A DNA stretch of 64,000 nt from an uncultured Verrucomicrobia subdivision 3 bacterium (GCA_903913865.1 CAIWMU010000226.1:1-64000), one strand, 5' to 3'; shown: positions 42,207 through 52,872, counted from the stretch's first letter. Notes: generated by a model not told the origin, from the letters alone. Numbers and translations: made by a program.

Positions 42207-42815
42207 ATGAGTTCGATGCTGAACCAACATGTCCTGGTGCTGAATCGCCTGTGGCAGGCAGTCAATGTTTGCACTGCCCGGCGGGCTCTCACCCTGCTGT
42301 TTCAAGGCCACGCCCACGCTGTGCTCGGCCGGAGCGATGGATCCTTTCAAACCTTCAGTTTCACCGAATGGCATGACTTTTCGAAACAGGAACCGCATGA
42401 GGAATCGGTGCGCTCGATCTCATTCCGAATCCGCATTCCCAGAGTGATCCTTCTGCTGGTCTATGATCACCTCCCCAAGAAGGAGGTCAAATTCACACGC
42501 CACAATATTTTCGAGCGGGACAAGGAAACATGCCAGTATTGCGGTGGAACGTTTGACCGGAAGGATCTGAATCTTGACCACGTCATCCCCAGGGACCGGG
42601 GAGGGCCCACGACTTGGGAGAACATCGTCTGCTCCTGCATCGAGTGCAACACCACCAAGGCGAACCGCACACCGCACGAGGCGGGGATGAATTTGATCCG
42701 AAAGCCCAAGAGGCCAAAATGGAGGCCATTCGTGCAGATCAGCTTCAGCCTGAGCCAGCACGATAGCTGGAAACACTTCATTGATCTGGCTTACTGGAAC
42801 GTCGAACTGGGGTGA
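42207..42815 (+). CDS. HNH endonuclease family protein
   Basis: SMLNQHVLVLNRLWQAVNVCTARRAL; CQYCGGTFDRKDLNLDHVIPRDRGGPTTWENIVCSCIECNTTKANRTPHEAGM. Confidence 0.93.
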   Translation: MSSMLNQHVLVLNRLWQAVNVCTARRALTLLFQGHAHAVLGRSDGSFQTFSFTEWHDFSKQEPHEESVRSISFRIRIPRVILLLVYDHLPKKEVKFTRHNIFERDKETCQYCGGTFDRKDLNLDHVIPRDRGGPTTWENIVCSCIECNTTKANRTPHEAGMNLIRKPKRPKWRPFVQISFSLSQHDSWKHFIDLAYWNVELG

Positions 42816-42863
42816 CCTTGCCCAAAATGGGCGCAACCTGCCCCCGCTCCTGTCCCCCCGCGG

Positions 42864-43283
42864 CTATTCCCCGATCAAATGGGCCGTGATCCGTCTCTGG
42901 TGAGGAATGTTCCTATGCTCCCAGAGGTATAGGGTCTGCCAGACTCCAAGAGCCATGCGCCCCCCAACAACGGGAATGGAGAGGTTTACAGCAGTAAGTG
43001 CCGTTCGCACATGGGCTGGCATGTCATCCTCACCCTCAGCGGTATGAATGTAAAGAGGATCACCATCCGGAATGAGCCGGGAGAAGAATGCTTCCAGATC
43101 CCGCCTCACATCGGGGTCAGCGTTCTCCTGGATCAACAACGAGGCCGAAGTATGCTTCAGGTGGAGGGTGACCAACCCATTCTCCAGCTGCTGCCCTGTG
43201 ATCCAATCCTGGACCGCCGGGGTGATCTCGTAGAACCCACGCCCGCGCGTGGGAATTGCAAACTCGTGAATGGCTTGTCGCAT
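42864..43283 (-). CDS. YjbQ/UPF0047 family (secondary thiamine-phosphate synthase-like) protein
   Basis: GLVTLHLKHTSASLLIQENADPDVRRDLEAFF, DDMPAHVRTAL, LGVWQTLYLWEHR. Confidence 0.94.
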   Translation of the reverse strand: MRQAIHEFAIPTRGRGFYEITPAVQDWITGQQLENGLVTLHLKHTSASLLIQENADPDVRRDLEAFFSRLIPDGDPLYIHTAEGEDDMPAHVRTALTAVNLSIPVVGGRMALGVWQTLYLWEHRNIPHQRRITAHLIGE

Positions 43284-43324
43284 GACAAATCGTAGCACCC
43301 GGCAGCCGGATTGACCAGTCGGTC

Positions 43325-45292
43325 CTACTTCCTGACAGCCCTCTCCTGCAGCAACTTTTCAAACTCGGGCCGGGCCGGTTGTCCAGCCGCGATGCCTTTT
43401 TGGTAGTGCCACCGTGCAAGTTCCACCATGGGCGGTTCCTGAGAAAGATAGATGACCGCAAGGTTGTGGTGCGCACTACCGTAATCGGCCTGCAGCTGGA
43501 TCGCCTTTCTGAGCGCGGATTCCGCTGGCGCCCGCAGCCCTTTCTGGCTCAGGCTCAACCCGAGATAATTCTGAACCTCGGCATTTTTTGGATCCGCAAC
43601 CGCAGCCCTGCTGAGCACCTCCACAGCCTCATCCACCCTGCCCTGCCGGTATTTCAAGCAGCCTGAAAGGGAAAGGGATGCCGGATCCGAGGGAGCCGCA
43701 GCCAGTGCCTGTTGCAGGGTCTTCTCTGCGTCCTCGAGATGGCTCTGTGCGATCTGGGTGGCGGCAAGGGCCGTAAGCGCGGCAACATTGGTGCCGGGCT
43801 CACGCACCACAAGCTGGAGGGTGGCCTCAGCCCCCCCGATATTCCCGCTCGCGACCTGATGCTGAGCCTCCTCCATTTTCTTCCTCGCAGCAGGAGTTGG
43901 TTTCACAGCAGGCCGCTTGGTTGTCCCACCGCTCAAAGATGGGACCGGCTTGCTGAACAGGGCCAGTTCCCCGGCAGTGAACGGAACTGCGCGGGCCTCC
44001 AGAACGGCCACTTTCGCGCGATAGGCATCCAGATCCCTCTCCATCTGTGCAACCCGGCTCGCCGAAACACGGGTCTTGCGGGATGAAAGCTCCTTTTCGG
44101 CTTCGTGCAGGCGTTTTTCCAAATCATCCTTCTCCCCGGTCAATTGCTTGATCCTTGCCGTCTGCGCCGCAAATTCAACTGCATTCCCGGCTTTCCCGGC
44201 CAACTGCTGCTCAAGCCGGATCCTGTCCATCCGCAGGAGTTCACGATCCGATTGCAGGCTGGCGATTTGAGCCCGCGCCTCAGCCAGCTGCCGGGAGGCA
44301 TCGATCGGCACACCCTGCTTCGGTTCAGGCCGGGCCTCGGCCAACTGCTTCTTTAACAGCTCATTCTCGGCCGCCAAAGCCGCCGCCTTGTCGGCAGCCG
44401 CCTGCAACTGCTCCAGTTTGGCACGCGTGTCCCGCTGTTCCAATGCGGCCCGGGCAGCCTCCTGCCGTTGCCGCGCCAGCTCCTGATTCGCACTCTCCAG
44501 GGCACGCCTCAAACCCGCCAGCTCCGCGCTCTCCACAGGCAGCCTGGCCGCACTCTCATACTGGGCCTGCAACAAAAAGTTCGTCTCCGCGATCGACCTC
44601 GCCCGCTCCGTCTCAAGGGCCAGCTTGCGGTTCGCCTCTTCAAGGGCGTTCCTCAGTTGCTCGACAGTGGCACCCGGCTGCACAGGAGACTGTTTCTTTT
44701 TCTTCTCCTCCTCGAACCGGGCTTTCATCAGCTCGTTCTCTTTTTGAAGATCCTTGATCCGGGTGGTTGCCCGGCTCAGTTCGGCTGGATCGACAGCAGC
44801 CGGGATGGCCTCGAGTGCCTCACGAAGTTTCGCCTCAAGCAGGGTTTTCTCCGACTCCAGCCCGCGCACTTTCAGGCGCAGGGACTCGACCTCCGCCTCC
44901 AGCGCGGGACTGGGAGATGCCGCCTGCTGCGAAGGGGAGGCAGCGCGAACTTCAGTCACACCGGGAACGGTTTCGGGAACAGGCCGTAGATAGGGACTGG
45001 TCACGGGACTGTTTGCGGCACCCGGCGCACCGAGCGTCGAAAGCCGTTCGGCAAGGTAGTTCAGTCGAAAATTGACAACAACGGGATTCCAATCGGGACT
45101 GCCCTTGTGCAACCGCTGGAGCATGAGGTTGGCTTGCGTGTATTTGTCAATCGCCTCCCGGGGCTTGCTCCGGGCAAGCCCGTCGGCATCCTGAATCAGG
45201 ATGTAAATATCGACAAACTGCTCATCAACACCCCCGGCCGGAGCAGTGGCAAGTGCAGCCAGTAGAACCGCGATAACGCAAATCCATCTCAT
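43325..45292 (-). CDS. Exported coiled-coil/TPR protein
   Basis: Signal peptide; long Glu/Ala/Arg heptad region; C-term TPRs (DPASLSLSGCLKYRQGRVDEAVEVLSRAAVADPKNAEVQNYLGLSLSQKG). Confidence 0.88.
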   Translation of the reverse strand: MRWICVIAVLLAALATAPAGGVDEQFVDIYILIQDADGLARSKPREAIDKYTQANLMLQRLHKGSPDWNPVVVNFRLNYLAERLSTLGAPGAANSPVTSPYLRPVPETVPGVTEVRAASPSQQAASPSPALEAEVESLRLKVRGLESEKTLLEAKLREALEAIPAAVDPAELSRATTRIKDLQKENELMKARFEEEKKKKQSPVQPGATVEQLRNALEEANRKLALETERARSIAETNFLLQAQYESAARLPVESAELAGLRRALESANQELARQRQEAARAALEQRDTRAKLEQLQAAADKAAALAAENELLKKQLAEARPEPKQGVPIDASRQLAEARAQIASLQSDRELLRMDRIRLEQQLAGKAGNAVEFAAQTARIKQLTGEKDDLEKRLHEAEKELSSRKTRVSASRVAQMERDLDAYRAKVAVLEARAVPFTAGELALFSKPVPSLSGGTTKRPAVKPTPAARKKMEEAQHQVASGNIGGAEATLQLVVREPGTNVAALTALAATQIAQSHLEDAEKTLQQALAAAPSDPASLSLSGCLKYRQGRVDEAVEVLSRAAVADPKNAEVQNYLGLSLSQKGLRAPAESALRKAIQLQADYGSAHHNLAVIYLSQEPPMVELARWHYQKGIAAGQPARPEFEKLLQERAVRK

Positions 45293-45344
45293 CACCGGAA
45301 CAAGGTAGCGAAATCGGATGTGCTCGAACAACCGCAATTGCGGA

Positions 45345-45376
45345 AACAAAACGGGCGGGGAAATGATCCCCGCCCA
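45345..45376 (-). terminator. Rho-independent terminator of glgC
   Basis: On - strand: GGGCGGGGATCATTTCCCCGCCCGTTTTGTTT. Confidence 0.85.
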
Positions 45377-45434
45377 TCTTTGCCAGCCAAACCCGCAAGA
45401 GCCCGAATCCCCCTGGAGGGGAGTTCCCGACGAC

Positions 45435-46745
45435 TCAAATGATTGTGCCATCCGGAATCACCGCATTCTTCGGAATCACCACAATCCCATCCCGAATGAA
45501 GTAGAGCGGATGATCGACGTTGTCCGGCTTTCCGGCGGGGGAGATTTGAACGTTCGAACCTATCCGGGCGTTCTTGTCGACGATGGTGTTTTCGATCCTG
45601 CTATTCGATCCAATCCCCAGGCGCGGTATTCCTTTTTCTTTGCTGACTTCGATCGATCGCTGTGATTCGTAGTAGTCACTGCCCAGCAAAATCACCCGGT
45701 TCAAAACTGTGCCGCTGTCCACATTGCAGCGAACACCGACGATGCTATGGGTGATGGAGGCCCTGTTGATGATGCAACCGTCGGAAATGACGGCGTGATC
45801 AATCTGGGCTCCGTTGATCTTTGACCCCGGCAGGAAGCTGGGGCGGCTGAAGATCGGCGCAGACATGTCAAAAAAGTTGAATCGGGGCTGCTCGTTCGTC
45901 ACATCAAGATTGGCTTCGAAGAACGAACGGATGGTTCCGATGTCCTCCCAATAACCCTGAAATACCGTTGAGTGAACACGATGGCTCCCGATGGCCATCG
46001 GGATGATGTGCTTGCCGAAATCGGTATGCGGGTTTTCGAGCAACTTCTTGATGACGCTCCGGTTGAAAACGTAAATCCCCATTGAGGCGAGGAACAACTC
46101 ATCCTGGGACTCAATCCCCAGCGACTCGTGCCAAGAGGGGTCGAGCCGCAGGGAATCCAGCACCGCCGGGTCTTTGGGCTTTTCAACAAAGCGCACTATC
46201 CTGCCCTGCTCGTCCGTCTGCATAATGCCGAGGGATTGTGCATCCGGACGGCGCACTGGAATCGTGGCAATCGTGATCTCAGCCTCGCTGTCCGAATGGG
46301 CCTCAATCACTTTCCGGAAGTCCATCCGGTAGAGCTGATCACCACTGAGGATGAGCAGGTAATCCCAGTCATGGTTCATGAAGTGAATCATGTTCTTCCG
46401 GACGGCGTCTGCCGTGCCCTGGTACCATGATGTGTCCGTGAACGTCTGCTCTGCGGCAAGAATCTCCACAAACCCGCCGGAAAAGTGGTCGAACTTGTAG
46501 GACTGGGAAATGTGCCTGTGCAACGATGCCGAGTTGAACTGGGTGAGAAGGTAGATCCGGCGAAGCCCCGAGTTGATGCAGTTCGAGATCGGGATGTCCA
46601 CAAGGCGATATTTGCCCGCAAGCGGCACGGCCGGTTTGGCGCGCTCCTTCGTGAGCGGAAACAAACGGGTTCCCTGCCCCCCACCCATGATGACGGAGAG
46701 CACGTTGCTGGTGTTGACGGACTGCCTGCCTGTATGTGACGACAT
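45435..46745 (-). CDS. glgC: Glucose-1-phosphate adenylyltransferase
   Basis: SVIMGGGQGTRLFPLTKERAKPAVPLAGKYRLVDIPISNCINSGLRRIYLLTQFNSASLHRH; HMGIYVF/YWEDIGTI motifs. Confidence 0.95.
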   Translation of the reverse strand: MSSHTGRQSVNTSNVLSVIMGGGQGTRLFPLTKERAKPAVPLAGKYRLVDIPISNCINSGLRRIYLLTQFNSASLHRHISQSYKFDHFSGGFVEILAAEQTFTDTSWYQGTADAVRKNMIHFMNHDWDYLLILSGDQLYRMDFRKVIEAHSDSEAEITIATIPVRRPDAQSLGIMQTDEQGRIVRFVEKPKDPAVLDSLRLDPSWHESLGIESQDELFLASMGIYVFNRSVIKKLLENPHTDFGKHIIPMAIGSHRVHSTVFQGYWEDIGTIRSFFEANLDVTNEQPRFNFFDMSAPIFSRPSFLPGSKINGAQIDHAVISDGCIINRASITHSIVGVRCNVDSGTVLNRVILLGSDYYESQRSIEVSKEKGIPRLGIGSNSRIENTIVDKNARIGSNVQISPAGKPDNVDHPLYFIRDGIVVIPKNAVIPDGTII

Positions 46746-46921
46746 AAAATTGACCCGGGTAATTGCGACCACGATGGCGCGTTTGACGGGCCAACAGTAG
46801 CCCAAATGCAGGGGGGCACGCAAGCAGCTTCGGGACTGCAAATCGGCCGGAATGACAATCCAAGGTTGAAGCAGGTCGCTGCTTCTGATTTGCTGGTGTA
46901 GGAAGGAACGAAGATTAAATT

Positions 46922-47227
46922 ATGCTCGTGGTTCATGTTCATGTGCAGGTGAAGGTCGAATACGTTGAATCGTTCAAGCAGGCAACTCTGGCAAACGCCA
47001 GGGAGAGCCTCCGGGAGCCAGGTGTGGCCCGGTTTGATGTGGTCCAGCAGCAGGATGATTCAACCCGCTTCGTCCTGGTGGAAGCCTATCGCACGCCTGA
47101 AGCTCCCGCAGCCCACAAGGAGACACCCCACTACCAGATCTGGCGGGATGCCGTCGCCCACATGATGTCTGTGCCGAGAACAAGCGTGAAGTTCACGAAC
47201 CTCCACCCGGATGATGACGCGTTTTGA
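46922..47227 (+). CDS. Antibiotic biosynthesis monooxygenase (ABM/LsrG-like) domain protein
   Basis: [65 protein letters not shown]. Confidence 0.9.
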   Translation: MLVVHVHVQVKVEYVESFKQATLANARESLREPGVARFDVVQQQDDSTRFVLVEAYRTPEAPAAHKETPHYQIWRDAVAHMMSVPRTSVKFTNLHPDDDAF

Positions 47228-48371
47228 GTTCGCGGCCCCGCACCGGATCATCTTTGGATCCGGGACCCTTCAGGAGGCCATCCCTGCCGCCCTGCAGTTT
47301 GGAAAGAGGGCAATCCTCGTCACGGGATCCAATCCAACCCGTTGCAAGCCACTGGCCAGCCTCCTGACCGACGCAGGTTTTCATGTTGCGATTTTCAGCG
47401 TGTCCGGAGAACCGGTGATCGCCACTATTGAGGCGGGGGTCGAAACCGCCCTCCGGGAGAAGGCCGATCTTGTGATTGGCTTCGGTGGGGGCAGTGCCCT
47501 CGATGCAGGCAAGGCGATCGCCGCGATGCTGACGAACCCCGGCTCCCTTCATGACCATCTGGAAGTGATCGGTCGGGGGCTGCCCTTCCAACACGCCCCC
47601 GCACCGTTTATCGCGATTCCCACAACGGCGGGCACCGGCTCCGAAGCAACCCGAAATGCGGTGCTCGCATCCCCCAGCCACGGCGTGAAGGTCAGCCTGC
47701 GACATCCCCTCATGCTTCCCAAAGTCGCAATCGTGGATCCGGACCTCTTGCGCGGCACCCCCCCGAACATCGCCGCCTCCACCGGGCTCGATGCCATTAC
47801 CCAGCTTCTGGAACCGTTCGTCTGCTCCCGGACCAACCCGATAGTGGACGCCCTCTGCCGCGATGGCCTGATCCGTGCGGGACGATCCATTCGCGCGGTA
47901 TGCTCCGATCTCCCCACAGACGCAGCACGGGAGGACATGGCACTTGCCTCCCTTTTTGGCGGTATGGCGCTGGCCAATGCCGGGCTGGGAGCTGTTCATG
48001 GGTTCGCAGGCCCCATCGGTGGAATGTTCCCCGCACCCCATGGAGCAGTCTGTGCCGCCCTGCTGCCCCACGCCACACGGATCAACCTGCGGGCACTTCA
48101 GCAACGGCACCCCGGGCATCCATCCATTGACCGCTATGCTCAGGCTTATGCATTTCTTTCAGGCAACAGGCCTGCAACCCCGGAACTCCTCCCGGAATGG
48201 CTCGTGAACCTCGTCACGCAACTACACATACCGGGCCTCGCCACCCACGGAGTGAAGGAGGAGCATTTCCCCGTCCTGATCCAGAACGCCCGCCAGGCCA
48301 GCAGCATGAAGGCAAACCCCGTCCCCCTAACGGATGCCGAACTTGGCGAAATCCTGAAAATCTCCCTCTAG
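47211..48371 (+). CDS. Iron-containing alcohol dehydrogenase
   Basis: [71 protein letters not shown]; 17-bp overlap with preceding ORF. Confidence 0.93.
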   Translation: MMTRFEFAAPHRIIFGSGTLQEAIPAALQFGKRAILVTGSNPTRCKPLASLLTDAGFHVAIFSVSGEPVIATIEAGVETALREKADLVIGFGGGSALDAGKAIAAMLTNPGSLHDHLEVIGRGLPFQHAPAPFIAIPTTAGTGSEATRNAVLASPSHGVKVSLRHPLMLPKVAIVDPDLLRGTPPNIAASTGLDAITQLLEPFVCSRTNPIVDALCRDGLIRAGRSIRAVCSDLPTDAAREDMALASLFGGMALANAGLGAVHGFAGPIGGMFPAPHGAVCAALLPHATRINLRALQQRHPGHPSIDRYAQAYAFLSGNRPATPELLPEWLVNLVTQLHIPGLATHGVKEEHFPVLIQNARQASSMKANPVPLTDAELGEILKISL

Positions 48372-48382
48372 ATTCAAATGCC

Positions 48383-48835
48383 ATGAGACTTGTCATCCAA
48401 CGCGTCAAGGAAGCCAGTGTGGCCATCGCAGGAACAGTCAAGGGCTCCATCGGCCCGGGATTGCTCGTGCTCGTGGCCGTTGAAGCGGTGGACACACAGG
48501 AGGATATTGAGTGGCTCTGCGGAAAAATTGTGAAGCTGAGGGTTTTCGATGATGAAAACGGCGTGATGAACCGGTCCGTTCAGGACATCGGTGGCGATGT
48601 GCTGGTTGTCAGCCAGTTCACCCTCTTCGCAAGCACCCGGAAAGGCAACCGCCCCTCCTACAGCCGCTCGGCGGGCCCGGACATTGCCATTCCCCTTTAT
48701 GAACGCTTTCTGGCCAGGTTGGAACTTGATCTCGGCAAGCCCCCCGCGACCGGGGAGTTCGGCGCAGACATGCAGGTGGCTCTCGTGAACAACGGGCCGG
48801 TCACCATCATCATCGACTCCCAACTGAAGGAATAG
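48383..48835 (+). CDS. dtd: D-aminoacyl-tRNA deacylase
   Basis: MRLVIQRVKEASVAIAG, SQFTLFASTRKGNRPSY, GADMQVALVNNGPVTIIIDS. Confidence 0.95.
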   Translation: MRLVIQRVKEASVAIAGTVKGSIGPGLLVLVAVEAVDTQEDIEWLCGKIVKLRVFDDENGVMNRSVQDIGGDVLVVSQFTLFASTRKGNRPSYSRSAGPDIAIPLYERFLARLELDLGKPPATGEFGADMQVALVNNGPVTIIIDSQLKE

Positions 48836-48877
48836 CCAGACAATGATCCCTGACACATATCCGCGAAAGGCACCGCA

Positions 48878-49522
48878 TTGAACACCATTGAATTCATCAC
48901 CCGGCTCGGAATCGTCCCGGTCATCGCCATCGACAACCCGGCGGCAGCGCTTCCCCTGGCAGACGCCCTGCTCGATGGCGGGCTGCCCGTGGTCGAAATC
49001 ACTTTTCGCACCGCTGCAGCCGCAGATGTGATCCAAACCCTGACACGCGAGCGTCCCCAATTGCTGGTTGGGGCGGGAACAGTCCTGACACGCGAAAATC
49101 TGGAAGCGGCAAAGGCAAGCGGGGCGGCCTTCGCCGTGGCGCCAGGGCTTAACCCTGAAATCGTGAAGTCTGCCCGGGATATAGGCATGCCATTCTTCCC
49201 CGGAGTTGCAACCCCCAGTGAGATCGAAGCCGCACTGGCACTGGGTTGCAGGCTTTTGAAGTTCTTTCCCGCCGAAGCGCTCGGCGGTGTCCAGATGATG
49301 GAAGCACTCTCAGCACCCTATCAGCACACAGGCGTGCGCTTCATGCCAACAGGTGGCATCAACCCTTCAAACCTGGAATCCTACCTCCAAGTCCCCACTG
49401 TTGCAGCAGTGGGCGGAACATGGATCGCCAAAAAGGAGGATCTCATCAACGGGAACTGGGAAACCATCCAGGGCCGCTGTCGTGGTGCCCTGGGAACGGT
49501 TTTCAAATTCAGGAAAGTGTAA
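48878..49522 (+). CDS. eda: KDPG/KHG aldolase
   Basis: PVVEITFRTAAAADVIQ, VGAGTVLTRENLEAAKASGAAFAVAPG, FFPGVATPSEIEAALALGCRLLKFFPAEALGG. Confidence 0.94.
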   Translation: MNTIEFITRLGIVPVIAIDNPAAALPLADALLDGGLPVVEITFRTAAAADVIQTLTRERPQLLVGAGTVLTRENLEAAKASGAAFAVAPGLNPEIVKSARDIGMPFFPGVATPSEIEAALALGCRLLKFFPAEALGGVQMMEALSAPYQHTGVRFMPTGGINPSNLESYLQVPTVAAVGGTWIAKKEDLINGNWETIQGRCRGALGTVFKFRKV

Positions 49523-49552
49523 CCACACCCTCCCGCCCTCCAGGGAGCAACC

Positions 49553-49939
49553 TCAGGCTCCCGATTTCTCCAGAATCGCGACCGCTGCTGCATGGTTCTG
49601 GGTGTGGGTCAGACTGATCAGCACAACACCTGCCCCCCTTGCCTTTAGTAACTCCGCCCCGGCACCATGCAGGACGACATGGGGTTCTCCAGTCTCACGA
49701 CGGCAAATCTCCATGTCCTTCCAACCGAGTTGCGACCCCAACCCTGTCCCGAAGGCTTTGGAAATAGCCTCCTTCGCCGCAAATCGGGCTGCGATGAATG
49801 GGCCGGGATCCTTTTGCGAGAGGCAGTAGGCGGCTTCGCTCTCCAGCAGGATCTTGTCCAGAAACCGGGCTCCAAACCGGGTGTGGGATGAACGAATCCG
49901 CTCCACTTCGATAATGTCGATCCCAATCCCGAGAATCAT
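49553..49939 (-). CDS. acpS: Holo-[acyl-carrier-protein] synthase
   Basis: MILGIGIDIIEVERI, FAAKEAISKAFGTGL, SLTHTQNHAAAVAILE. Confidence 0.95.
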   Translation of the reverse strand: MILGIGIDIIEVERIRSSHTRFGARFLDKILLESEAAYCLSQKDPGPFIAARFAAKEAISKAFGTGLGSQLGWKDMEICRRETGEPHVVLHGAGAELLKARGAGVVLISLTHTQNHAAAVAILEKSGA

Positions 49940-50679
49940 TGAAAGCTCCCCGGGGTGTTCATCAGATGCAGCATGTCGCGAACGGCTCGCTCGATTCCAA
50001 CCGAGAGGGCCCGACTCACAATGCTATGTCCAATGTTCAACTCAACAATGCCGGGAATGCGTTGCATCCAATGCACATTCTCATAGTTCAGACCATGCCC
50101 GGCATTCACCTGCAGCCCCAAACTCCGTGCCAGACCTGCCGCGCCACACAACCGCTGAAATTGGCGGTCTCGCTCGGCAGGCTCATCGAAAGCCTCCGCA
50201 AAAGCACCGGTGTGCAGCTCGATGAACTGGCAACCGACCCGCGCGGATGCTTCAACCTGATCCGGATCCGGCGCGATAAAAAGACTCACCTCAATCCCCG
50301 CATCATTCATCCGGCACCGGGTCTCAGACAACCCCTTGATGTGGGCGCACACATCGAGCCCCCCTTCGGTTGTGATCTCCTGCCGGCGCTCTGGCACAAG
50401 GCAGACGATCCCGGGCCGCACCTTCAGGGCGATCTCGACAATCTCAGGAATGTCGGCCATCTCCAGATTCAGCCGGGTCCTGATGCTCGCCTTCAAAGCG
50501 AAGACGTCCCGGTCCTGGATATGACGTCGATCCTCCCTCAAATGGGCAGTGATGCCCTCCGCCCCGGCTGCCTCGCTGGCTAATGCAGCCGCCACCGGAT
50601 CCGGTTCACCCTTCAGCAAACCCCGGTAACGGGCCTCCCGCACTGTCGCCACATGGTCGATGTTAACACCCAACTTCAT
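49936..50679 (-). CDS. pdxJ: Pyridoxine 5'-phosphate synthase
   Basis: MKLGVNIDHVATVREARY, GITAHLREDRRHIQDRDV, CLVPERRQEITTEGGLDV, VNAGHGLNYENV; ATGA overlap with acpS. Confidence 0.96.
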   Translation of the reverse strand: MKLGVNIDHVATVREARYRGLLKGEPDPVAAALASEAAGAEGITAHLREDRRHIQDRDVFALKASIRTRLNLEMADIPEIVEIALKVRPGIVCLVPERRQEITTEGGLDVCAHIKGLSETRCRMNDAGIEVSLFIAPDPDQVEASARVGCQFIELHTGAFAEAFDEPAERDRQFQRLCGAAGLARSLGLQVNAGHGLNYENVHWMQRIPGIVELNIGHSIVSRALSVGIERAVRDMLHLMNTPGSFQ

Positions 50680-50775
50680 AGGCCTTGATTATGCCCTCCT
50701 TCTCCAGCCATCTGCAAACGCAAACCGTCTAGTATCAACCTTGTATCCGCATCCCCCGGAGGTTCAGAGGATGAA

Positions 50776-51315
50776 TTGGCCCGGGCAAAAAGGGTTGCCT
50801 GCCGCATGCCGTGCTGGTTCCATGACCGGATGTGCCGCTTTTGGAAGCTACTCTCCGCCTGGGGCCCCGTGCTGATCTGCATGGGGGCCATCTTTCTTGC
50901 TTCGGGCGACACCCAGTCCAAACAGCACTCCTCCCGCCTGCTCGAGCCATTCCTCCGCTGGATCTGGCCAACGGTCAGCCAGGATCAAATCGTGACGGCC
51001 ATCTTGCTGGCTCGAAAAGTGGCGCACATGACGGAATACGGGATCCTGGCGCTGCTTTACTGGCGGGGATTCCGCCTCTCACTGAACCCGGCCACTCCAG
51101 TCTCTGGAATCTACCTCCGGTCCCTGGCAGTCGTCGTGCTCTACGCCGCGTCCGATGAATATCACCAGACCTTTGTCCCTGACCGCTATGGTTCGGTGGT
51201 GGACGTCCTGATCGACACCACAGGTGCGGCGATCGGCCTCGGGTTGCTGCTGCTCTGGCGCAATTGGGCCAACCGCAACCCAAACATTCCGGTCGGGTCC
51301 GAGGGTTCGGAGTGA
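50776..51315 (+). CDS. VanZ-family membrane protein
   Basis: LLSAWGPVLICMGAIFLASGD, RKVAHMTEYGILALLYWRGF, VVLYAASDEYHQTFVPDRYGSVVDVLIDTTGAAIG. Confidence 0.9.
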   Translation: MARAKRVACRMPCWFHDRMCRFWKLLSAWGPVLICMGAIFLASGDTQSKQHSSRLLEPFLRWIWPTVSQDQIVTAILLARKVAHMTEYGILALLYWRGFRLSLNPATPVSGIYLRSLAVVVLYAASDEYHQTFVPDRYGSVVDVLIDTTGAAIGLGLLLLWRNWANRNPNIPVGSEGSE

Positions 51316-51358
51316 GCCCCTGCCGACAACGGTCAATCCGGGGTGGTCCCGGGGTGCA

Positions 51359-52165
51359 TCAGAGCCTCTCCCTGAGCCACTCCCGCATGAAACAGTTGAT
51401 CTCCCAGAGATCCGCGATTGGTTTGCGTGTGTGCGGAATCACGGTCATGTAGGGCGCCGGACCAAACTCCGGACAAATATGCAACTCAGGAACACCTTCG
51501 GCGGCGCGAAGAGCAGCAATCTGCTTCCACCAGGTCAAATGTGTCTCCATTGTGGTTACCCATTCAGGAGCACGGGGGTCCGGTATCTGCGGCCCCTGTG
51601 AAAATCCAACCCTCGCATGTATGTAGTCACTATGGGCCATGGCCGTCCCCATGAACTCAGCCTGATCCTCCAGCAACGATTCATGCACACAACACCAATG
51701 CGAAAAATCAGCCGCCAGCCGGATGCCCGGGCGGGCCGAAAGAATAGCCCGGCTGCCCGTGGTGCTGAAAAGGGCCCGCCCGCGATGGGTTTCGTGCACC
51801 ACCGGAACACCTTCCTGATGTTCCAAAGCGGTTGCCCGGTCAAAGACCTCAAGGTTTTGCTCGAGGGAGTAATGGTCCTTCCCGGTGTGTGAATTCACAC
51901 GCACGGGATTCAACAGCAGGGCACGGCGGTACTGGGCTTCAAAACTGGCCGAATGTTCCCGGTTGTCGCGCCCTGCAGTCCATTGCTGGACAACGACAAG
52001 CAGACCAAGGTCATCACACTGTCGTCTGGCTTCCAGACACTCAGACTCAGTGGACGGCACCCCCAGCTCAACCCCGTCAAATCCCCCCTGCTTGATCCTG
52101 ATCAGGGCGTCCCCCAAAGAGGGGGTTTCCATGCCCCAGGTTGAACGAAAAAAGAGAAATTTCAT
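51359..52165 (-). CDS. Sugar phosphate isomerase/epimerase (xylose isomerase-like TIM barrel)
   Basis: GFDGVELGVPSTESECLEARRQCDDLGL, HSGKDH-like NSHTGKDHYSLEQ, PVVHETHRGRALFST, LAADFSHWCCVHE. Confidence 0.85.
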   Translation of the reverse strand: MKFLFFRSTWGMETPSLGDALIRIKQGGFDGVELGVPSTESECLEARRQCDDLGLLVVVQQWTAGRDNREHSASFEAQYRRALLLNPVRVNSHTGKDHYSLEQNLEVFDRATALEHQEGVPVVHETHRGRALFSTTGSRAILSARPGIRLAADFSHWCCVHESLLEDQAEFMGTAMAHSDYIHARVGFSQGPQIPDPRAPEWVTTMETHLTWWKQIAALRAAEGVPELHICPEFGPAPYMTVIPHTRKPIADLWEINCFMREWLRERL

Positions 52166-52458
52166 GCGTGCAGTTTAGCCCCATTCCGCAACAAGGAAAG
52201 TCCGCGCAAATGAACAGGTATTGAAAACCCACACTGCGCATCCATCACCCCCGGACTCCGGGGATCGGGGGCCCGCCGCCCGATGTTTTTGGCAAGAATG
52301 ATTGCTATATCGCAAAACCCTGCCATAATTGATATGTTTGTTAGATTCGCTCGTCTTTTCAAGGCATGGCAAATCCTCAGTTGAACGCAGTTCAGTGATG
52401 ATTCTAAACCCGATTTTCGGGAACAGTCTGAAAAAGGGTAAATTTAAAGGATCATCAT

Positions 52459-52755
52459 ATGAGTAATAAAATGTTCGTCGGAAATGTCTCCTTCAATACG
52501 ACACAAGCCGACCTGCAGAATGCCTTTGGCGCCCACGGAACTGTTCTTGAGGTAAACCTCCTAACCGACCGCACCACAGGCCGCCCCCGTGGCTTTGGCT
52601 TCGTGACCATGAGCACCCCGGACGAGGCCCAGAGGGCCATCTCCGCGCTCAATGGAACATCCATGGATGGACGCGCCCTCACGGTCAACATCGCCAAGCC
52701 CCGCGAAGAGCGTTCCGGTGGCGGTTCCGAAGGTCGCGGCCGCCAGTCCTATTAA
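52459..52755 (+). CDS. RRM-domain RNA-binding protein (glycine-rich/cold-inducible type)
   Basis: MSNKMFVGNVSFNTTQADLQNAF...RTTGRPRGFGFVTMSTPDEAQRAISALNGTSMDGRALTVNIAKPREER. Confidence 0.95.
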   Translation: MSNKMFVGNVSFNTTQADLQNAFGAHGTVLEVNLLTDRTTGRPRGFGFVTMSTPDEAQRAISALNGTSMDGRALTVNIAKPREERSGGGSEGRGRQSY

Positions 52756-52771
52756 TTTCCAAAACCGTCGC

Positions 52772-52793
52772 GGTGTCCGGAAGTCCGGACGCC
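52772..52793. promoter_or_regulatory. Hairpin between the RRM gene and infA
   Basis: GGTGTCCGG-AAGT-CCGGACGCC (9-bp stem with one wobble). Confidence 0.5.
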
Positions 52794-52872
52794 GTTCATC
52801 CGCCGTCCCGCCTCCGGCCCGCGGGAACAACGGCTATTTTTCCACGGCCGATTTTGTAATTTCGAATTTGTA

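Noticed and set aside
52756-52872. Frameshifted continuation of the RRM protein ([18 protein letters not shown])
   Set aside because: The RRM ORF ends normally after a short Gly/Arg tail; the downstream segment contains a hairpin and the infA leader.
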